Position numbers and translations under genes: made by a program. DNA of 38,722 bases, from positions 1-38,722 of the forward strand of contig ONIZ01000021.1 in assembly GCA_900317975.1 (NCBI GenBank), in the 5' to 3' direction. Below the pieces are notes generated by a model. That model made no database searches and was not told the origin of the DNA. It saw only the letters and a list, made by a program, of their open reading frames with translations. Each line of letters starts with the position of its first letter. Within the stretch, counting starts at the first letter, position 1. This document shows positions 8,165 through 16,342 of the stretch, piece by piece. The DNA is from an uncultured Bacillota bacterium (GTDB lineage Bacteria; Bacillota_I; Bacilli_A; RF39; UBA660).

Positions 8165-8503
8165 GGATTACCAAAATACAATAAGAGTACAACACCAATT
8201 GAATATACATGGAGTGAATCTACATTACCTGAAGGTTATGAAATGACTTCAAATGTAACAAATGGAGAAATAACTACAATAACAAATACACACATTCCAG
8301 AAACAACAGAGGCAACAATAACAAAAGTATGGGATGACGCTAATAACCAAGATGGTATTAGACCAACATCAATTACAATGCAATTACTAGCTGATGGAGA
8401 AGAAGTAGAAGGAAAAACAGTAACCCTAACAAATGATAAATTAACAGATACAATAACAGGATTACCAAAATACAATAAGAGTACAACTCCAATATGGATT
8501 TAA
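8125..8503 (+). pseudogene. Adhesin middle fragment (one and a half Cna_B domains, out of frame)
   Basis: In the frame 40 bases on, the coding sequence resumes at once: the end of one type B domain (GLPKYNKSTTPIEYTWSE, then ITNTHIPE) and most of another. It runs into a stop at 8501-8503 after TTPIWI. The ATG at 8243 is internal and has no Shine-Dalgarno, so this is not an independent gene. At 8490-8496 the sequence jumps from a type B domain to the last third of a type A domain (DLIEGYE), changing frame again. Comparison with the sister repeats suggests about 19 bases (encoding EYTWSE) are missing at the joint. The 278-base spacing would become 297 if they were restored. Confidence 0.75.
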
Positions 8504-9528
8504 TTGAAGGTTATGAAGCAAGTTCTGCTGTTTCTATAGGTGATAATTCATTTAGCATTACTAATGTACACACTCCTGCAAAAACCACATTCAATGTTAA
8601 TAAAATCTGGGCTGATAAAAACAATCAAGATGGAAAACGTCCTAATTCCATAACAGTACATCTATTAGCTGATGGAACTGTTATAAAAGACTATACACTA
8701 GATGAAAGTAATAATTGGATGCATACATTTGAAAATTTGGACAAATATAATAATGGTAAACAAATTGTATATTCCGTAATAGAAGAAAATATTGATTATT
8801 ATTCTACTTCTATTTCAGGAGGAACTATAACAAATACTTATGCTCCTGAAAAAACATCTTATACAGTCATAAAAAGATGGGAAGATGCAAATGATCAAGA
8901 TGGAATAAGACCAGATTCTATAAATATTGCATTGTTAGCTAATGGAGAAGAGGTAGAAGAAATAGAACTTACTTCAGAAAAAGGATGGACACATACTTTT
9001 TCAAATCTAGACAAATATAGTAGTGGAGAGTTAATAGAATATTCAGTTAAAGAAAAAACATCGATAAATGGATATACTTCAGAAATATCAGGAAATACAA
9101 TTATTAATCAGCACACTCCAAAATTAATAAATATATCAGGAAAGAAAACGTGGGATGATCAAGATGATTATAGAAAACTAAGACCTAAAAAAATAACTAT
9201 ATGTTTATATGCTGATGGTATTAAACAAACATGTAAAGATATATCGATTGACGATAATTGGGAATATACATTTAATGATTTACCAAAGTTTAATAGAGGC
9301 ATAGAAATAAATTATTCACTAGTAGAAGAACCTGTCGAATACTATAAAGCCGAAATAGATGGATATAATATTACAAATAAATACACTCCAAAGGAAAATT
9401 CAAATGATAATAGGCCTTCTATAAACAACCCTGTTACAAAAGATAAATCTATTATAGTAATAATAATTACTTCTATTTCATATATTGGCTATATTTTATT
9501 TAGATTTAAAAAGAAATTGGTTAAATAG
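8494..9528 (+). pseudogene. Adhesin C-terminal fragment with cell-wall sorting region
   Basis: This segment is the end of the same adhesin, back in the original frame: the tail of a type A Cna_B domain, three complete divergent Cna_B domains (from about 8590, 8860 and 9127), and an Asn/Ser/Lys linker. The C-terminus is of sorting-signal shape: NPVTKD, then a hydrophobic helix (IIVIIITSISYIGYILF), then the basic tail RFKKKLVK. A canonical LPxTG is absent. NPVTKD resembles the NPxTxD variants seen in some gut Firmicutes surface proteins. The fragment has no Shine-Dalgarno or promoter of its own, and the ATG at 8494 is a by-product of the break. Without repair of both upstream lesions this anchor is not joined to the adhesin. 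Confidence 0.75.
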
Positions 9529-9542
9529 TTATTATACTAAAC

Positions 9543-9575
9543 AAAAGAGATTCATTTATGTGAATCTCTTTTTGA
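9543..9575. terminator. Bidirectional terminator between the convergent adhesin and flippase-like genes
   Basis: A perfect 12-bp stem pairs 9543-9554 with 9561-9572 around a 6-base loop, with T tracts on both strands. The minus-strand stop codon (9552-9554) lies within the stem. Confidence 0.85.
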
Positions 9576-10574
9576 TATTTTAATACTAGTTATTAAAACA
9601 ACTATTAAGTTAATCATTACAAATACATAGAATGATACCCCTCTATGTAATAATAATGCATTATGTAATAATACTTCAGGATATATATATGAATAAATTA
9701 ATAAGAATACTGTTTCACTAATCCCAACAGATCCAGGTAAAGGAATACAAGACACAGTACAGAATAGTATTGCTTGTAATGAAATAACATATAAAATATT
9801 AAAATCATTTAATCCAAAAGATCTATATATAAAGTATGCAACACTATAATTAACTAGAACTTGTGATATAGCAATCAAAATAGCTTTAACAAATTCTTTT
9901 TTATGTGTTTTTATATACTTAGAACTCTTATGAAATAGTTCTAATTCATCATTTATTTTCTTATCTATTTCTTTATAATTTTTAAGTTTAAATAATTTTA
10001 GTATTTTTTTAACTAAATTAACTAATTTATTAGTGATTCTCTTAGAAAATATAAGAACAAAATATAAAAGTAAAACAATCAAATCAAATGATAAACCAAT
10101 AACAAATAATAATACTATTTTAGTTTGAAATATAATTGGATTAAGTATTGCACATATTATTCCTATAGAAACAATACTAAATTGATGACCTAATAAATGT
10201 ATTAATAATGCTAATGTAGAATGAGATACTTTAACTCCATCTTTCTTAGATAAATAATACACCTGCATTGGTTGACCACCACTCGAAGCAGGAGTAATAG
10301 CACTAAAGAAAGCGCCAATTAATGTTGAATTAAATGTTTGCTTTAGAGTAATCTTTTCACCAAAAGAATTCAAAATATTTTTAACATTTATAGCTTCTAA
10401 TAAATAGAAACAAATCATCAATAGAAAACCAATAAAAACATATATCAAATTTACATATTTTAAATTATCTATCAATGAATAAATATCTTGATCTTTAAAA
10501 ATAATATAATATGTTCCAATAAATAAAACCGAGAAAAAAATAAAGTTTATTATTAATTTTTTTTTGTCTTTCAT
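9552..10574 (-). CDS. Flippase-like integral membrane protein (LPG_synthase_TM/UPF0104 family)
   Basis: The 340-residue protein has about eight hydrophobic helices. It carries two hallmarks of the lysylphosphatidylglycerol-synthase transmembrane (flippase-like, YbhN/AglD-type) family: TPASSGGQPMQVYYLSKKDG (about 96-115) and CIPLPGSVGISETVFLL (about 277-293). In MprF this domain moves aminoacylated lipids across the membrane. Here the soluble aminoacyl-transferase domain of MprF is missing, so the substrate is open; stand-alone members are thought to move lipid-linked molecules or act with a glycosyltransferase. It is transcribed alone, converging on the adhesin and diverging from the PRPP synthetase gene. 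ATG at 10574 is chosen because it follows the promoter and a weak GGTG. Confidence 0.8.
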   Translation of the reverse strand: MKDKKKLIINFIFFSVLFIGTYYIIFKDQDIYSLIDNLKYVNLIYVFIGFLLMICFYLLEAINVKNILNSFGEKITLKQTFNSTLIGAFFSAITPASSGGQPMQVYYLSKKDGVKVSHSTLALLIHLLGHQFSIVSIGIICAILNPIIFQTKIVLLFVIGLSFDLIVLLLYFVLIFSKRITNKLVNLVKKILKLFKLKNYKEIDKKINDELELFHKSSKYIKTHKKEFVKAILIAISQVLVNYSVAYFIYRSFGLNDFNILYVISLQAILFCTVSCIPLPGSVGISETVFLLIYSYIYPEVLLHNALLLHRGVSFYVFVMINLIVVLITSIKISKRDSHK

Positions 10575-10590
10575 TTGTTACACCGAAATA

Positions 10591-10620
10591 ATTATAATAT
10601 ATATTAATATTTGTTTTCAA
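10591..10620 (-). promoter_or_regulatory. Promoter of the flippase-like gene
   Basis: On the minus strand TTGAAA (10615-10620) and TATAAT (10591-10596) are separated by 18 bases, close to the sigma-70/SigA consensus and just upstream of the start at 10574. Confidence 0.75.
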
Positions 10621-10703
10621 GTTCTATGTATTAAAATTAAGTAAACCATTTAATAATTAACACTATCCTTTTTTTGTAAATAAAAGTAAACAAAATAAAA
10701 TGA

Positions 10704-10770
10704 TAGACAAACAATATGTAAAAATTGTTATAATAAATATGTAGTATTTTTATAAAAAATGCTAGAGGAG
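10704..10770 (+). promoter_or_regulatory. Promoter and Shine-Dalgarno of the PRPP synthetase gene
   Basis: TATAAT at 10729-10734, with a possible TAGACA (10704-10709) at a long 19-base spacing. The Shine-Dalgarno GAGGAGGG at 10763-10770 is among the strongest in the window and fixes the start at 10776. Confidence 0.55.
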
Positions 10771-10775
10771 GGTTT

Positions 10776-11870
10776 ATGTTAGTATTATCAAATGACGAAT
10801 TAAGAATTATTATTATGAGTAATTGCAAGGAGTTAGGTAAGAAAATTGATGAACACATACAAGGTCTTAGAGGAAATACAAAATCTTATATAGTTCCTAT
10901 TACTGAAGATAGATTTAGTAATGGGGAAGGTAAAATAGTAATAAATGATACTATTAGAAACAAAGATGTTTATATTATTTCAGACATAGGAAATCATAGT
11001 ATTAAATACAAAATGTATGGTTATGAAAACCATATGGGACCAGATGAACATTTTCAAGATATTAAAAGAGTTGTCTCAGCTATAAAAGGACAAGCATCAA
11101 GAATAACTGTAATAATGCCTTTACTATATGAATCAAGACAACATAGAAGAAAAGGAAGAGAGTCACTTGATTGTGCATTAGCTATTCAAGAATTACAAAA
11201 TCTTGGAGTTAAAGTAATAATTACTTTTGATGTTCATGATCCAAATATACAAAACGCAACTCCATTATTCTCATTTGAAAACTTTTATCCAACACATATA
11301 ATTTTAAAAGACTTTGTTACTAAGGAAAATTTAGATTATGACAATTTATTAGTTATAAGTCCTGATACAGGAGCAATGGAAAGAGCTATTTATTATGCCA
11401 ATATGTTAAATACTGATGTAGGTATGTTTTATAAAAGAAGAGATCTAACTAAAGTAGTAAATGGAAAAAATCCTGTAGTTCAGCACGAATATTTAGGAAA
11501 AGACGTTAAAGATAAAAATATCATCATAGTAGATGATATGATAGCATCAGGTGGATCAATGCTAGAAGTAGCAGAAGAATTAAAAAATAGAGGTGCTAAA
11601 AAGGTATATTTAATTGCAACATTTGCTATGTTTACAAGTGGATTAGAATCTTTTGATGAAGCATATAGAAATAAATTATTTGATAAATTATATACAACAA
11701 ATCTTACTTATACTAACCCTCAAGCATTTAAAAAGAAATGGTTTAATAGTGTAGATTGTTCAATGTTTGTTGCTAAAATAATAAATGTATTAAACAATCA
11801 TCAATCTATTTCTCCATTAATAGATGGAAAAGAAGAAATATTAAAATTAATTAATAGCAAGAAAAAATAG
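10776..11870 (+). CDS. prs: Ribose-phosphate pyrophosphokinase (PRPP synthetase)
   Basis: The enzyme makes 5-phosphoribosyl-1-diphosphate from ribose 5-phosphate and ATP, feeding purine, pyrimidine, NAD, His and Trp synthesis. The product is 364 residues, longer than the usual 310-320, with extra sequence at both ends. Recognisable are the flexible ATP loop (YESRQHRRKGRES, about 119-131), a DVHDPNIQN segment (about 152-160) and the PRPP-binding loop VDDMIASGGSM (Asp253-Asp254 acidic pair). The sequence is divergent from the Bacillus enzyme and belongs to a branch common in gut Mollicutes/Firmicutes; that statement comes from general knowledge. It is a single-gene unit with its own promoter and terminator. 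Confidence 0.85.
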   Translation: MLVLSNDELRIIIMSNCKELGKKIDEHIQGLRGNTKSYIVPITEDRFSNGEGKIVINDTIRNKDVYIISDIGNHSIKYKMYGYENHMGPDEHFQDIKRVVSAIKGQASRITVIMPLLYESRQHRRKGRESLDCALAIQELQNLGVKVIITFDVHDPNIQNATPLFSFENFYPTHIILKDFVTKENLDYDNLLVISPDTGAMERAIYYANMLNTDVGMFYKRRDLTKVVNGKNPVVQHEYLGKDVKDKNIIIVDDMIASGGSMLEVAEELKNRGAKKVYLIATFAMFTSGLESFDEAYRNKLFDKLYTTNLTYTNPQAFKKKWFNSVDCSMFVAKIINVLNNHQSISPLIDGKEEILKLINSKKK

Positions 11871-11894
11871 TTTCCACAATATTTGTGGATAAAA

Positions 11895-11926
11895 AAGAAC
11901 TAACAAACAAACAGTTAGTTCTTATT
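11895..11926. terminator. Bidirectional terminator after prs
   Basis: A 10-bp stem pairs 11895-11904 with 11914-11923. A six-T run follows on the minus strand and a weaker one on the plus strand. It also ends the convergent operon at 11922-12546. A separate small palindrome at 11872-11889 (TCCACAA with TTGTGGA) lies just upstream. Confidence 0.8.
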
Positions 11927-12293
11927 TTGTAATTGTATTTGATTTAGATGTTTTAAATGCGTCATGAACACCTTTTATTTTTTTAGCTAATTCATTAACT
12001 TGATCTTGATCATAACTATAATCATCATTTTCTTTTAAACTAGCTATTTGCTTATCAACAATTCCTTTACCTGTTCCAATAAGAGCAGTTATAGCAGTAA
12101 GAGCAGCTTCATCAAGTCCAAACACTGGATCTGGAACTATTAAATCAATCGCTGTAATAACACCAGCTACCATTGTCGCAGTACCTAATACTTTAGATAC
12201 TACCTCTAATCTTTCAACTTTACTACTTTTAATACGATTAATTGTATCTTTAGCTTCTTTTATAACCAAAGGCTTTCTCTCTTCGTTATTCAT
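11922..12293 (-). CDS. Hypothetical protein with hydrophobic centre
   Basis: This 123-residue protein has a charged N-terminus (1-30) and a hydrophobic/Gly-Ala-rich centre (about 33-80) that could form two membrane helices around a DPVFGLDEAA turn. Its C-terminus is charged (ENDDYSYDQDQVNELAKK). I do not recognise a family. The start is well supported by AGGAGG at 12298-12303 on the minus strand. The reading frame overlaps the end of the upstream DUF1292-like gene by eight bases, so the two form a coupled operon. It ends at a shared terminator opposite prs. Confidence 0.6.
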   Translation of the reverse strand: MNNEERKPLVIKEAKDTINRIKSSKVERLEVVSKVLGTATMVAGVITAIDLIVPDPVFGLDEAALTAITALIGTGKGIVDKQIASLKENDDYSYDQDQVNELAKKIKGVHDAFKTSKSNTITK

Positions 12294-12546
12294 TTGAACC
12301 TCCTAATTGATTCTTAATTTCATTGTAATAAGCAATTACAATATTTTCCTCATTTGGAAGGATACCTAAGATTTGAATAGAATCATCATTTCTTATTATT
12401 TCTCCAAATAATAGTTCTCCCTCTGGATTGGAATCATCATTATCCATAATAGAATAAATAATATATTCTTTTCCTAATTCATCGATTTTAAATATTTTAA
12501 TTGCTTCAATATTCATAACATTACCATTTTGATCAGTATAATTCAT
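12286..12546 (-). CDS. Small DUF1292-like protein
   Basis: This 86-residue acidic protein resembles the DUF1292 (YrzB-like) family of small Firmicutes proteins of unknown function. It has a short N-terminal strand, then KEYIIYSIMDNDD and a run of Asp/Glu, then ELLFGEI and a C-terminal helix. The start is placed at ATG 12544-12546 because the only Shine-Dalgarno (AGGATG on the minus strand, about 12555-12560) is spaced eight bases from it. A GTG three codons earlier would overlap that site. It is the first gene of a two-gene operon, and the downstream gene starts inside its last codons. The family call is tentative. Confidence 0.6.
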   Translation of the reverse strand: MNYTDQNGNVMNIEAIKIFKIDELGKEYIIYSIMDNDDSNPEGELLFGEIIRNDDSIQILGILPNEENIVIAYYNEIKNQLGGSNE

Positions 12547-12665
12547 ATATATCACATCCTATATAAAGAATAACATATTATTATTAATTAAATCAAACAA
12601 CAATAATTAATATATACAAAAACATTACAATTTAGTAAAATATATATGAAAGTAAAGGTGAAAAC

Positions 12666-15254
12666 ATGCTACAAATAAAAAAATTAAGGAAAACATATGG
12701 AATTAATAGTAAAGATATATCTGATCATGTTCAGGCATTAAAAGGTATATCAATAGATTTTAGAGACAGTGAATTTGTATCTGTTTTAGGACCATCAGGA
12801 TGTGGAAAAACAACTTTATTAAACATAATAGGTGGACTAGATAGATATACATCTGGAGATTTGATAATAAATGGAAAATCTACAAAAGAATATACTGATA
12901 GAGACTGGGATACATATAGAAATCACTCAGTTGGTTTTGTATTTCAAAGTTATAATTTGATTTCACATCAAACAATACTTGAAAATGTAGAATTAGCCCT
13001 TACTTTAGCTGGAATGAAACCAAAAGAAAGAAGAAAAAAAGCAAAAGAAGCGTTAAAAATAGTTGGATTAAGTGAAAAGATTAATAAAAAACCATCTGAA
13101 TTATCAGGTGGACAAATGCAAAGAGTAGCAATCGCACGAGCACTAGTAAGTGATCCTGATATTTTATTAGCAGACGAGCCTACTGGAGCACTAGACTCAG
13201 AAACATCAGCTCAAATAATGGATTTATTAAAGAAAGTTTCTAAAGATAGATTAGTCATCATGGTAACCCATAATCCAGATATAGCTAAAAAGTATTCTAC
13301 AAGAATAATAAAACTATTAGATGGAGAAATAACTGATGACTCAAATCCATATAACGCTACAAAAGAAGACTTAGAAAAATCTAATTATAATGTTTCAAAC
13401 AAGAAAACTTTTATGAAATTTTCAACAGCTTTATCTTTAAGTTTTCGTAATTTAATGACAAAAAAAGGAAGAACAGCACTTACAGCTTTTGCTGGATCTA
13501 TAGGAATTATAGGTATAGCCTTAATCATGTCACTATCAAATGGAATTCAAAATTATATAGATACAATTGAAAGAGATACTTTATCATCTTACCCATTATC
13601 AATTGAAAAAGAAACAGTCGATATCAATAGTATGTTAGAGACTATGATGGGTGAAAGAAATAAAGATTATAAAGATAGAGATTCTAATAAAATTTATTCT
13701 TCTAATGTAATGGATGATATGATGACAACGTTATCAGAAAAAGCCACAAGTAATAATTTAAAAGAATTAAAAAGTTTTTTAGAAGAAGATAATAATAAAA
13801 TAGCTAACTACAGTAATGATATTCAATATTCATATAATCTAAATCTTAATATATATGAATCAGATACAACAGATGGAGTAAAAAGAGTTAACCCAAGTAC
13901 TGTTATAGATAATATAAATACTACTGTAGATGCATCTGGTTTTTCAGCCATGATGACAGGAACTAATGTATGGCAAGAATTATTTACTAATGAAGAATTA
14001 CTTCATAAACAATATGATTTAGTCGCAGGTAAATGGCCAAAAGAATATAATGAAGTAGTTTTAATAGCTGATAAAGATGGAAATATCAGTGATTATGCCC
14101 TTTATTCAATAGGAGTAAAAGATCAAAAAACAATAAAAGAAAGATGGAATAAGATACTTAATGGAGAAAAATTATCAAAAGAAGAAATATCTTCATACAA
14201 TTATGATGATTTATTAAAAATAGAATTCAAACTAGTTTTAAATAGGGATTATTATAAAAAACAAAATAATATATGGCTAGATAAATCAGAAGACAAAGAG
14301 TATATGAAAAATTTAGTAGATAATGCAGAAACTATAAAAATAGTTGGAATAATTAAACAAAATAAGGAGTCAATTGGAACAACTACTGGAGGCATAGGAT
14401 ATACTAATAATCTAACAAAATATGTGATTAACAAATCTAATGAATCAGAAATTGTTAAAGAACAAAAAGCAAATGAAAATGTTAACGTTTTAACAGGAAT
14501 GGAATTCCCAAAAGATATAAATGAAGAGTTTAATATGACATCTTTATCTATAGAAGAACAAAGGAATCTTGCTATGTTATCAACAGAAGAAATGACTAAA
14601 TTAATAGAAGCATATAAAGAAAATAGTGAATCTAGTTATGAAAATAATTTAATAAAACTAGGAGCTGTTGATTTAGAAGATCCATATTTAATAAATATTT
14701 ATCCAAAAGATTTTAATTCAAAAGAATTAATAATTGATGAAATAGAAAATTATAACAAAAGACAAAAAGCAAATGATAAAGAAGAAAATGTTATAAATTA
14801 TACAGATGTTGTAGGAATAATGATTTCTTCAATTTCAAGAATAGTTAATATTATTAGTTATGTACTTATAGCATTTGTATCTATATCTTTAATAGTTTCT
14901 TCTATAATGATTGCTATAATTACATATATTAGTGTACTTGAAAGAACTAAAGAAATTGGTATATTACGTTCTATAGGAGCATCTAAAAAAGATGTATCAA
15001 GAGTATTCAATGCAGAAACTGTAATTGAAGGATTTGTAGCAGGAATATTTGGAATAGTAATAACTTTACTTATATCAATACCAGTAAATATATTTGGAGA
15101 AAACAAATTAGATGTATCTAATTTATGTCTACTACCAATTGCCGGAGGCATAGGATTAATTATATTAAGTATAATTCTAACTCTAATTGCAGGATTAATT
15201 CCATCTAGAGTAGCATCTCGTCAAGATCCAGCAGTTGCACTAAGAAGTGAATAA
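12666..15254 (+). CDS. MacB-like ABC transporter, ATPase fused to FtsX-type permease
   Basis: The 862-residue protein combines both halves of an ABC exporter. Residues 1-230 are a MacB/LolD-type ATPase with Walker A GPSGCGKTT (42-50), Q-loop VFQSYNL, signature LSGGQ (146-150), Walker B with Asp170-Glu171 in LLADEPTGALD, and H-loop VTHN. Residues about 265-300 form the first membrane helix. A large extracellular region (about 300-715) rich in Lys/Asn/Glu follows, then three helices in the C-terminal FtsX domain, with the family motif LERTKEIGILRSIGASKKDV. MacB-type proteins work as mechanotransmitters for peptide or lipoprotein export, antibiotic resistance or sensing, not as classical pumps; the substrate here is unknown. 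Shine-Dalgarno AAAGGTG lies at 12653-12659, and a terminator follows directly. Confidence 0.88.
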   Translation: MLQIKKLRKTYGINSKDISDHVQALKGISIDFRDSEFVSVLGPSGCGKTTLLNIIGGLDRYTSGDLIINGKSTKEYTDRDWDTYRNHSVGFVFQSYNLISHQTILENVELALTLAGMKPKERRKKAKEALKIVGLSEKINKKPSELSGGQMQRVAIARALVSDPDILLADEPTGALDSETSAQIMDLLKKVSKDRLVIMVTHNPDIAKKYSTRIIKLLDGEITDDSNPYNATKEDLEKSNYNVSNKKTFMKFSTALSLSFRNLMTKKGRTALTAFAGSIGIIGIALIMSLSNGIQNYIDTIERDTLSSYPLSIEKETVDINSMLETMMGERNKDYKDRDSNKIYSSNVMDDMMTTLSEKATSNNLKELKSFLEEDNNKIANYSNDIQYSYNLNLNIYESDTTDGVKRVNPSTVIDNINTTVDASGFSAMMTGTNVWQELFTNEELLHKQYDLVAGKWPKEYNEVVLIADKDGNISDYALYSIGVKDQKTIKERWNKILNGEKLSKEEISSYNYDDLLKIEFKLVLNRDYYKKQNNIWLDKSEDKEYMKNLVDNAETIKIVGIIKQNKESIGTTTGGIGYTNNLTKYVINKSNESEIVKEQKANENVNVLTGMEFPKDINEEFNMTSLSIEEQRNLAMLSTEEMTKLIEAYKENSESSYENNLIKLGAVDLEDPYLINIYPKDFNSKELIIDEIENYNKRQKANDKEENVINYTDVVGIMISSISRIVNIISYVLIAFVSISLIVSSIMIAIITYISVLERTKEIGILRSIGASKKDVSRVFNAETVIEGFVAGIFGIVITLLISIPVNIFGENKLDVSNLCLLPIAGGIGLIILSIILTLIAGLIPSRVASRQDPAVALRSE

Positions 15255-15273
15255 AAGACCCGAGGGTCTTTTT
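15253..15273 (+). terminator. Intrinsic terminator after the ABC transporter gene
   Basis: Hairpin AAAGACC (15254-15260) with GGTCTTT (15265-15271), extendable by one G-C pair, followed by a T tract. It begins inside the stop codon. Confidence 0.8.
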
Positions 15274-15279
15274 CTTATG

Positions 15280-15298
15280 ATATAATGAAATAGAGGTG
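15280..15298 (+). promoter_or_regulatory. -10 box and Shine-Dalgarno of the polyprenyl synthase gene
   Basis: TATAAT at 15280-15285 follows the terminator T tract by about seven bases. Shine-Dalgarno AGAGGTG at 15292-15298 precedes ATG 15304. The leader is very short, and the -35 would lie in the terminator. Confidence 0.55.
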
Positions 15299-15303
15299 TA
15301 ATT

Positions 15304-16320
15304 ATGAATTTTAAAGAGTTAATTAATGATACAAAAATAAAAATAGAAAAAAGATTTAAAGAATACTATAAGAACGAAGAAACATCTCCGTTTTTAAAAG
15401 AAGCATTAGATGAATTACTTAGAATGAATAGTGGAGGAAAATGCATCAGAGGAACCTTAATTAGAATGGGATATATGGCTTCAGGCAATAATGATGATAA
15501 ATATCTAGATCTAGCAATGGCATATGAATTATTTGAAACATCTATTCTAATTCACGATGACATAATAGATGAATCATCTCTTAGAAGAGATAAAACTACT
15601 ATTCATGAAAAATACAAAGAAAAATATAAAAAAGATGATAAAACTGATAATTTTAATCATAAATTAAATAATATATCTAATTCAATGGCATTATGCATTG
15701 GGGATTATGGACTATTTGAAAGTATAAAAATAATAAATAACTATAATAATAAAGAATTGTTAGATGAATTTATACATATAGCACAAAATACTTCTAAAGG
15801 TGAAATGCTAGATATAATAATTCCTTTTCAAGAAGAATTTTTTGATGTAAAAGAATTAGAAAAAGAAATATTAAACATATATGAATTAAAAACAGCTTGT
15901 TACTCTATATTAGGACCATATAGGTTAGGTTTATTATTAGGTAATATGACTATAGATGAAATGAATAAACCCCTAATTAAAATAGGTATCGCATTTCAAA
16001 TAAAAGATGATATACTAGGTATATATGGTAATAACATAGGTAAAACTACAACTGATATAGAAGAATATAAACAAACACTATTATATTCTTATGCAAAAGA
16101 ACAAGATAAGGATAATTTAAAGAAAAACTACGGCAAAAAGAACAAAGAGGAAGAAATTAAGAAATTATTTGAAAATACTAAATCATTAGAAAAAGCTGAA
16201 TTAAGAATGAAAAAACTATTCAAAGAAGCAAAAGAAGAGTTAGAAGATATAGATTTAAATAATGATTCAAAAGAACTATTATTAGAATTATTAGATTATT
16301 TAGAAAATAGAAAAAAATAA
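15304..16320 (+). CDS. Polyprenyl diphosphate synthase
   Basis: This 338-residue trans-prenyltransferase condenses isopentenyl diphosphate onto an allylic primer. The active-site motifs are present: GGKCIRG (GGKxxR), the first Asp-rich motif DDIID (Asp85, Asp86, Asp89) followed by RR, and the second motif FQIKDDILG (Asp235-Asp236) followed by GK and DIEEYKQTLL. The final Asp of the second motif is Gly, as in some geranylgeranyl or farnesyl synthases. Chain length cannot be told from the sequence alone. It likely supplies C15-C20 or longer precursors for undecaprenyl carrier lipid or quinones. No other isoprenoid gene is adjacent. An 18-base gap separates it from the next gene's Shine-Dalgarno region, so co-transcription is likely. 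Confidence 0.85.
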   Translation: MNFKELINDTKIKIEKRFKEYYKNEETSPFLKEALDELLRMNSGGKCIRGTLIRMGYMASGNNDDKYLDLAMAYELFETSILIHDDIIDESSLRRDKTTIHEKYKEKYKKDDKTDNFNHKLNNISNSMALCIGDYGLFESIKIINNYNNKELLDEFIHIAQNTSKGEMLDIIIPFQEEFFDVKELEKEILNIYELKTACYSILGPYRLGLLLGNMTIDEMNKPLIKIGIAFQIKDDILGIYGNNIGKTTTDIEEYKQTLLYSYAKEQDKDNLKKNYGKKNKEEEIKKLFENTKSLEKAELRMKKLFKEAKEELEDIDLNNDSKELLLELLDYLENRKK

Positions 16321-16327
16321 TTAAAAA

Positions 16328-16342
16328 GGGTGTGATACTATT
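16328..16342 (+). promoter_or_regulatory. Shine-Dalgarno that points to an ATT start codon
   Basis: GGGTG at 16328-16332 is followed after seven bases by ATT at 16340-16342. There is no ATG, GTG or TTG in the correct frame until 16502, far past the membrane segment. This is the only ribosome-binding signal for the downstream frame. Confidence 0.55.

Larger units (their letters stand above)
7084..9402 (+). repeat. Cna_B repeat array
   Basis: Tandem Cna_B domains begin with K-x-W-(A/D/E)-D and an NQDGxRP motif. Measured between the codon after the conserved Trp of successive domains (7114, 7411, 7702, 7999, 8333, 8611, 8881, 9154), the spacings are 297, 291, 297, 334, 278, 270 and 273 bases. 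Two alternating types are visible: type A (TFTLLKNGTTIADKTC) and type B (TMQLLADGEEVEGKTV). The A-B pair at 7084-7680 is repeated at a 588-base period with very few base differences, which indicates recent duplication or gene conversion. The aberrant 334 and 278 spacings coincide exactly with the two frame breaks. The last three domains are more divergent and intact. Confidence 0.85.

Noticed and set aside
7278-8475. Several open minus-strand frames opposite the Cna_B repeats
   Set aside because: They recur with the repeat period, lack Shine-Dalgarno sites and mirror the plus-strand codons, so they are antisense shadows of the adhesin.
8243-8503. Independent small gene at 8243-8503
   Set aside because: It is the out-of-frame middle of the adhesin. 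The ATG is an internal Met with no ribosome-binding site.
11884-11892. Perfect DnaA-box-like TGTGGATAA, with similar sequence at 33321-33340
   Set aside because: Each is part of a small palindrome next to a gene end and there is no cluster of boxes, AT-rich unwinding element or dnaA/dnaN gene. These are hairpin arms, not an origin.
12582-12612. 9-bp inverted repeat TATTAATTA/TAATTAATA between divergent genes
   Set aside because: It consists only of A and T in an A/T-rich spacer, where such pairs are expected by chance. There is no further support for an operator.
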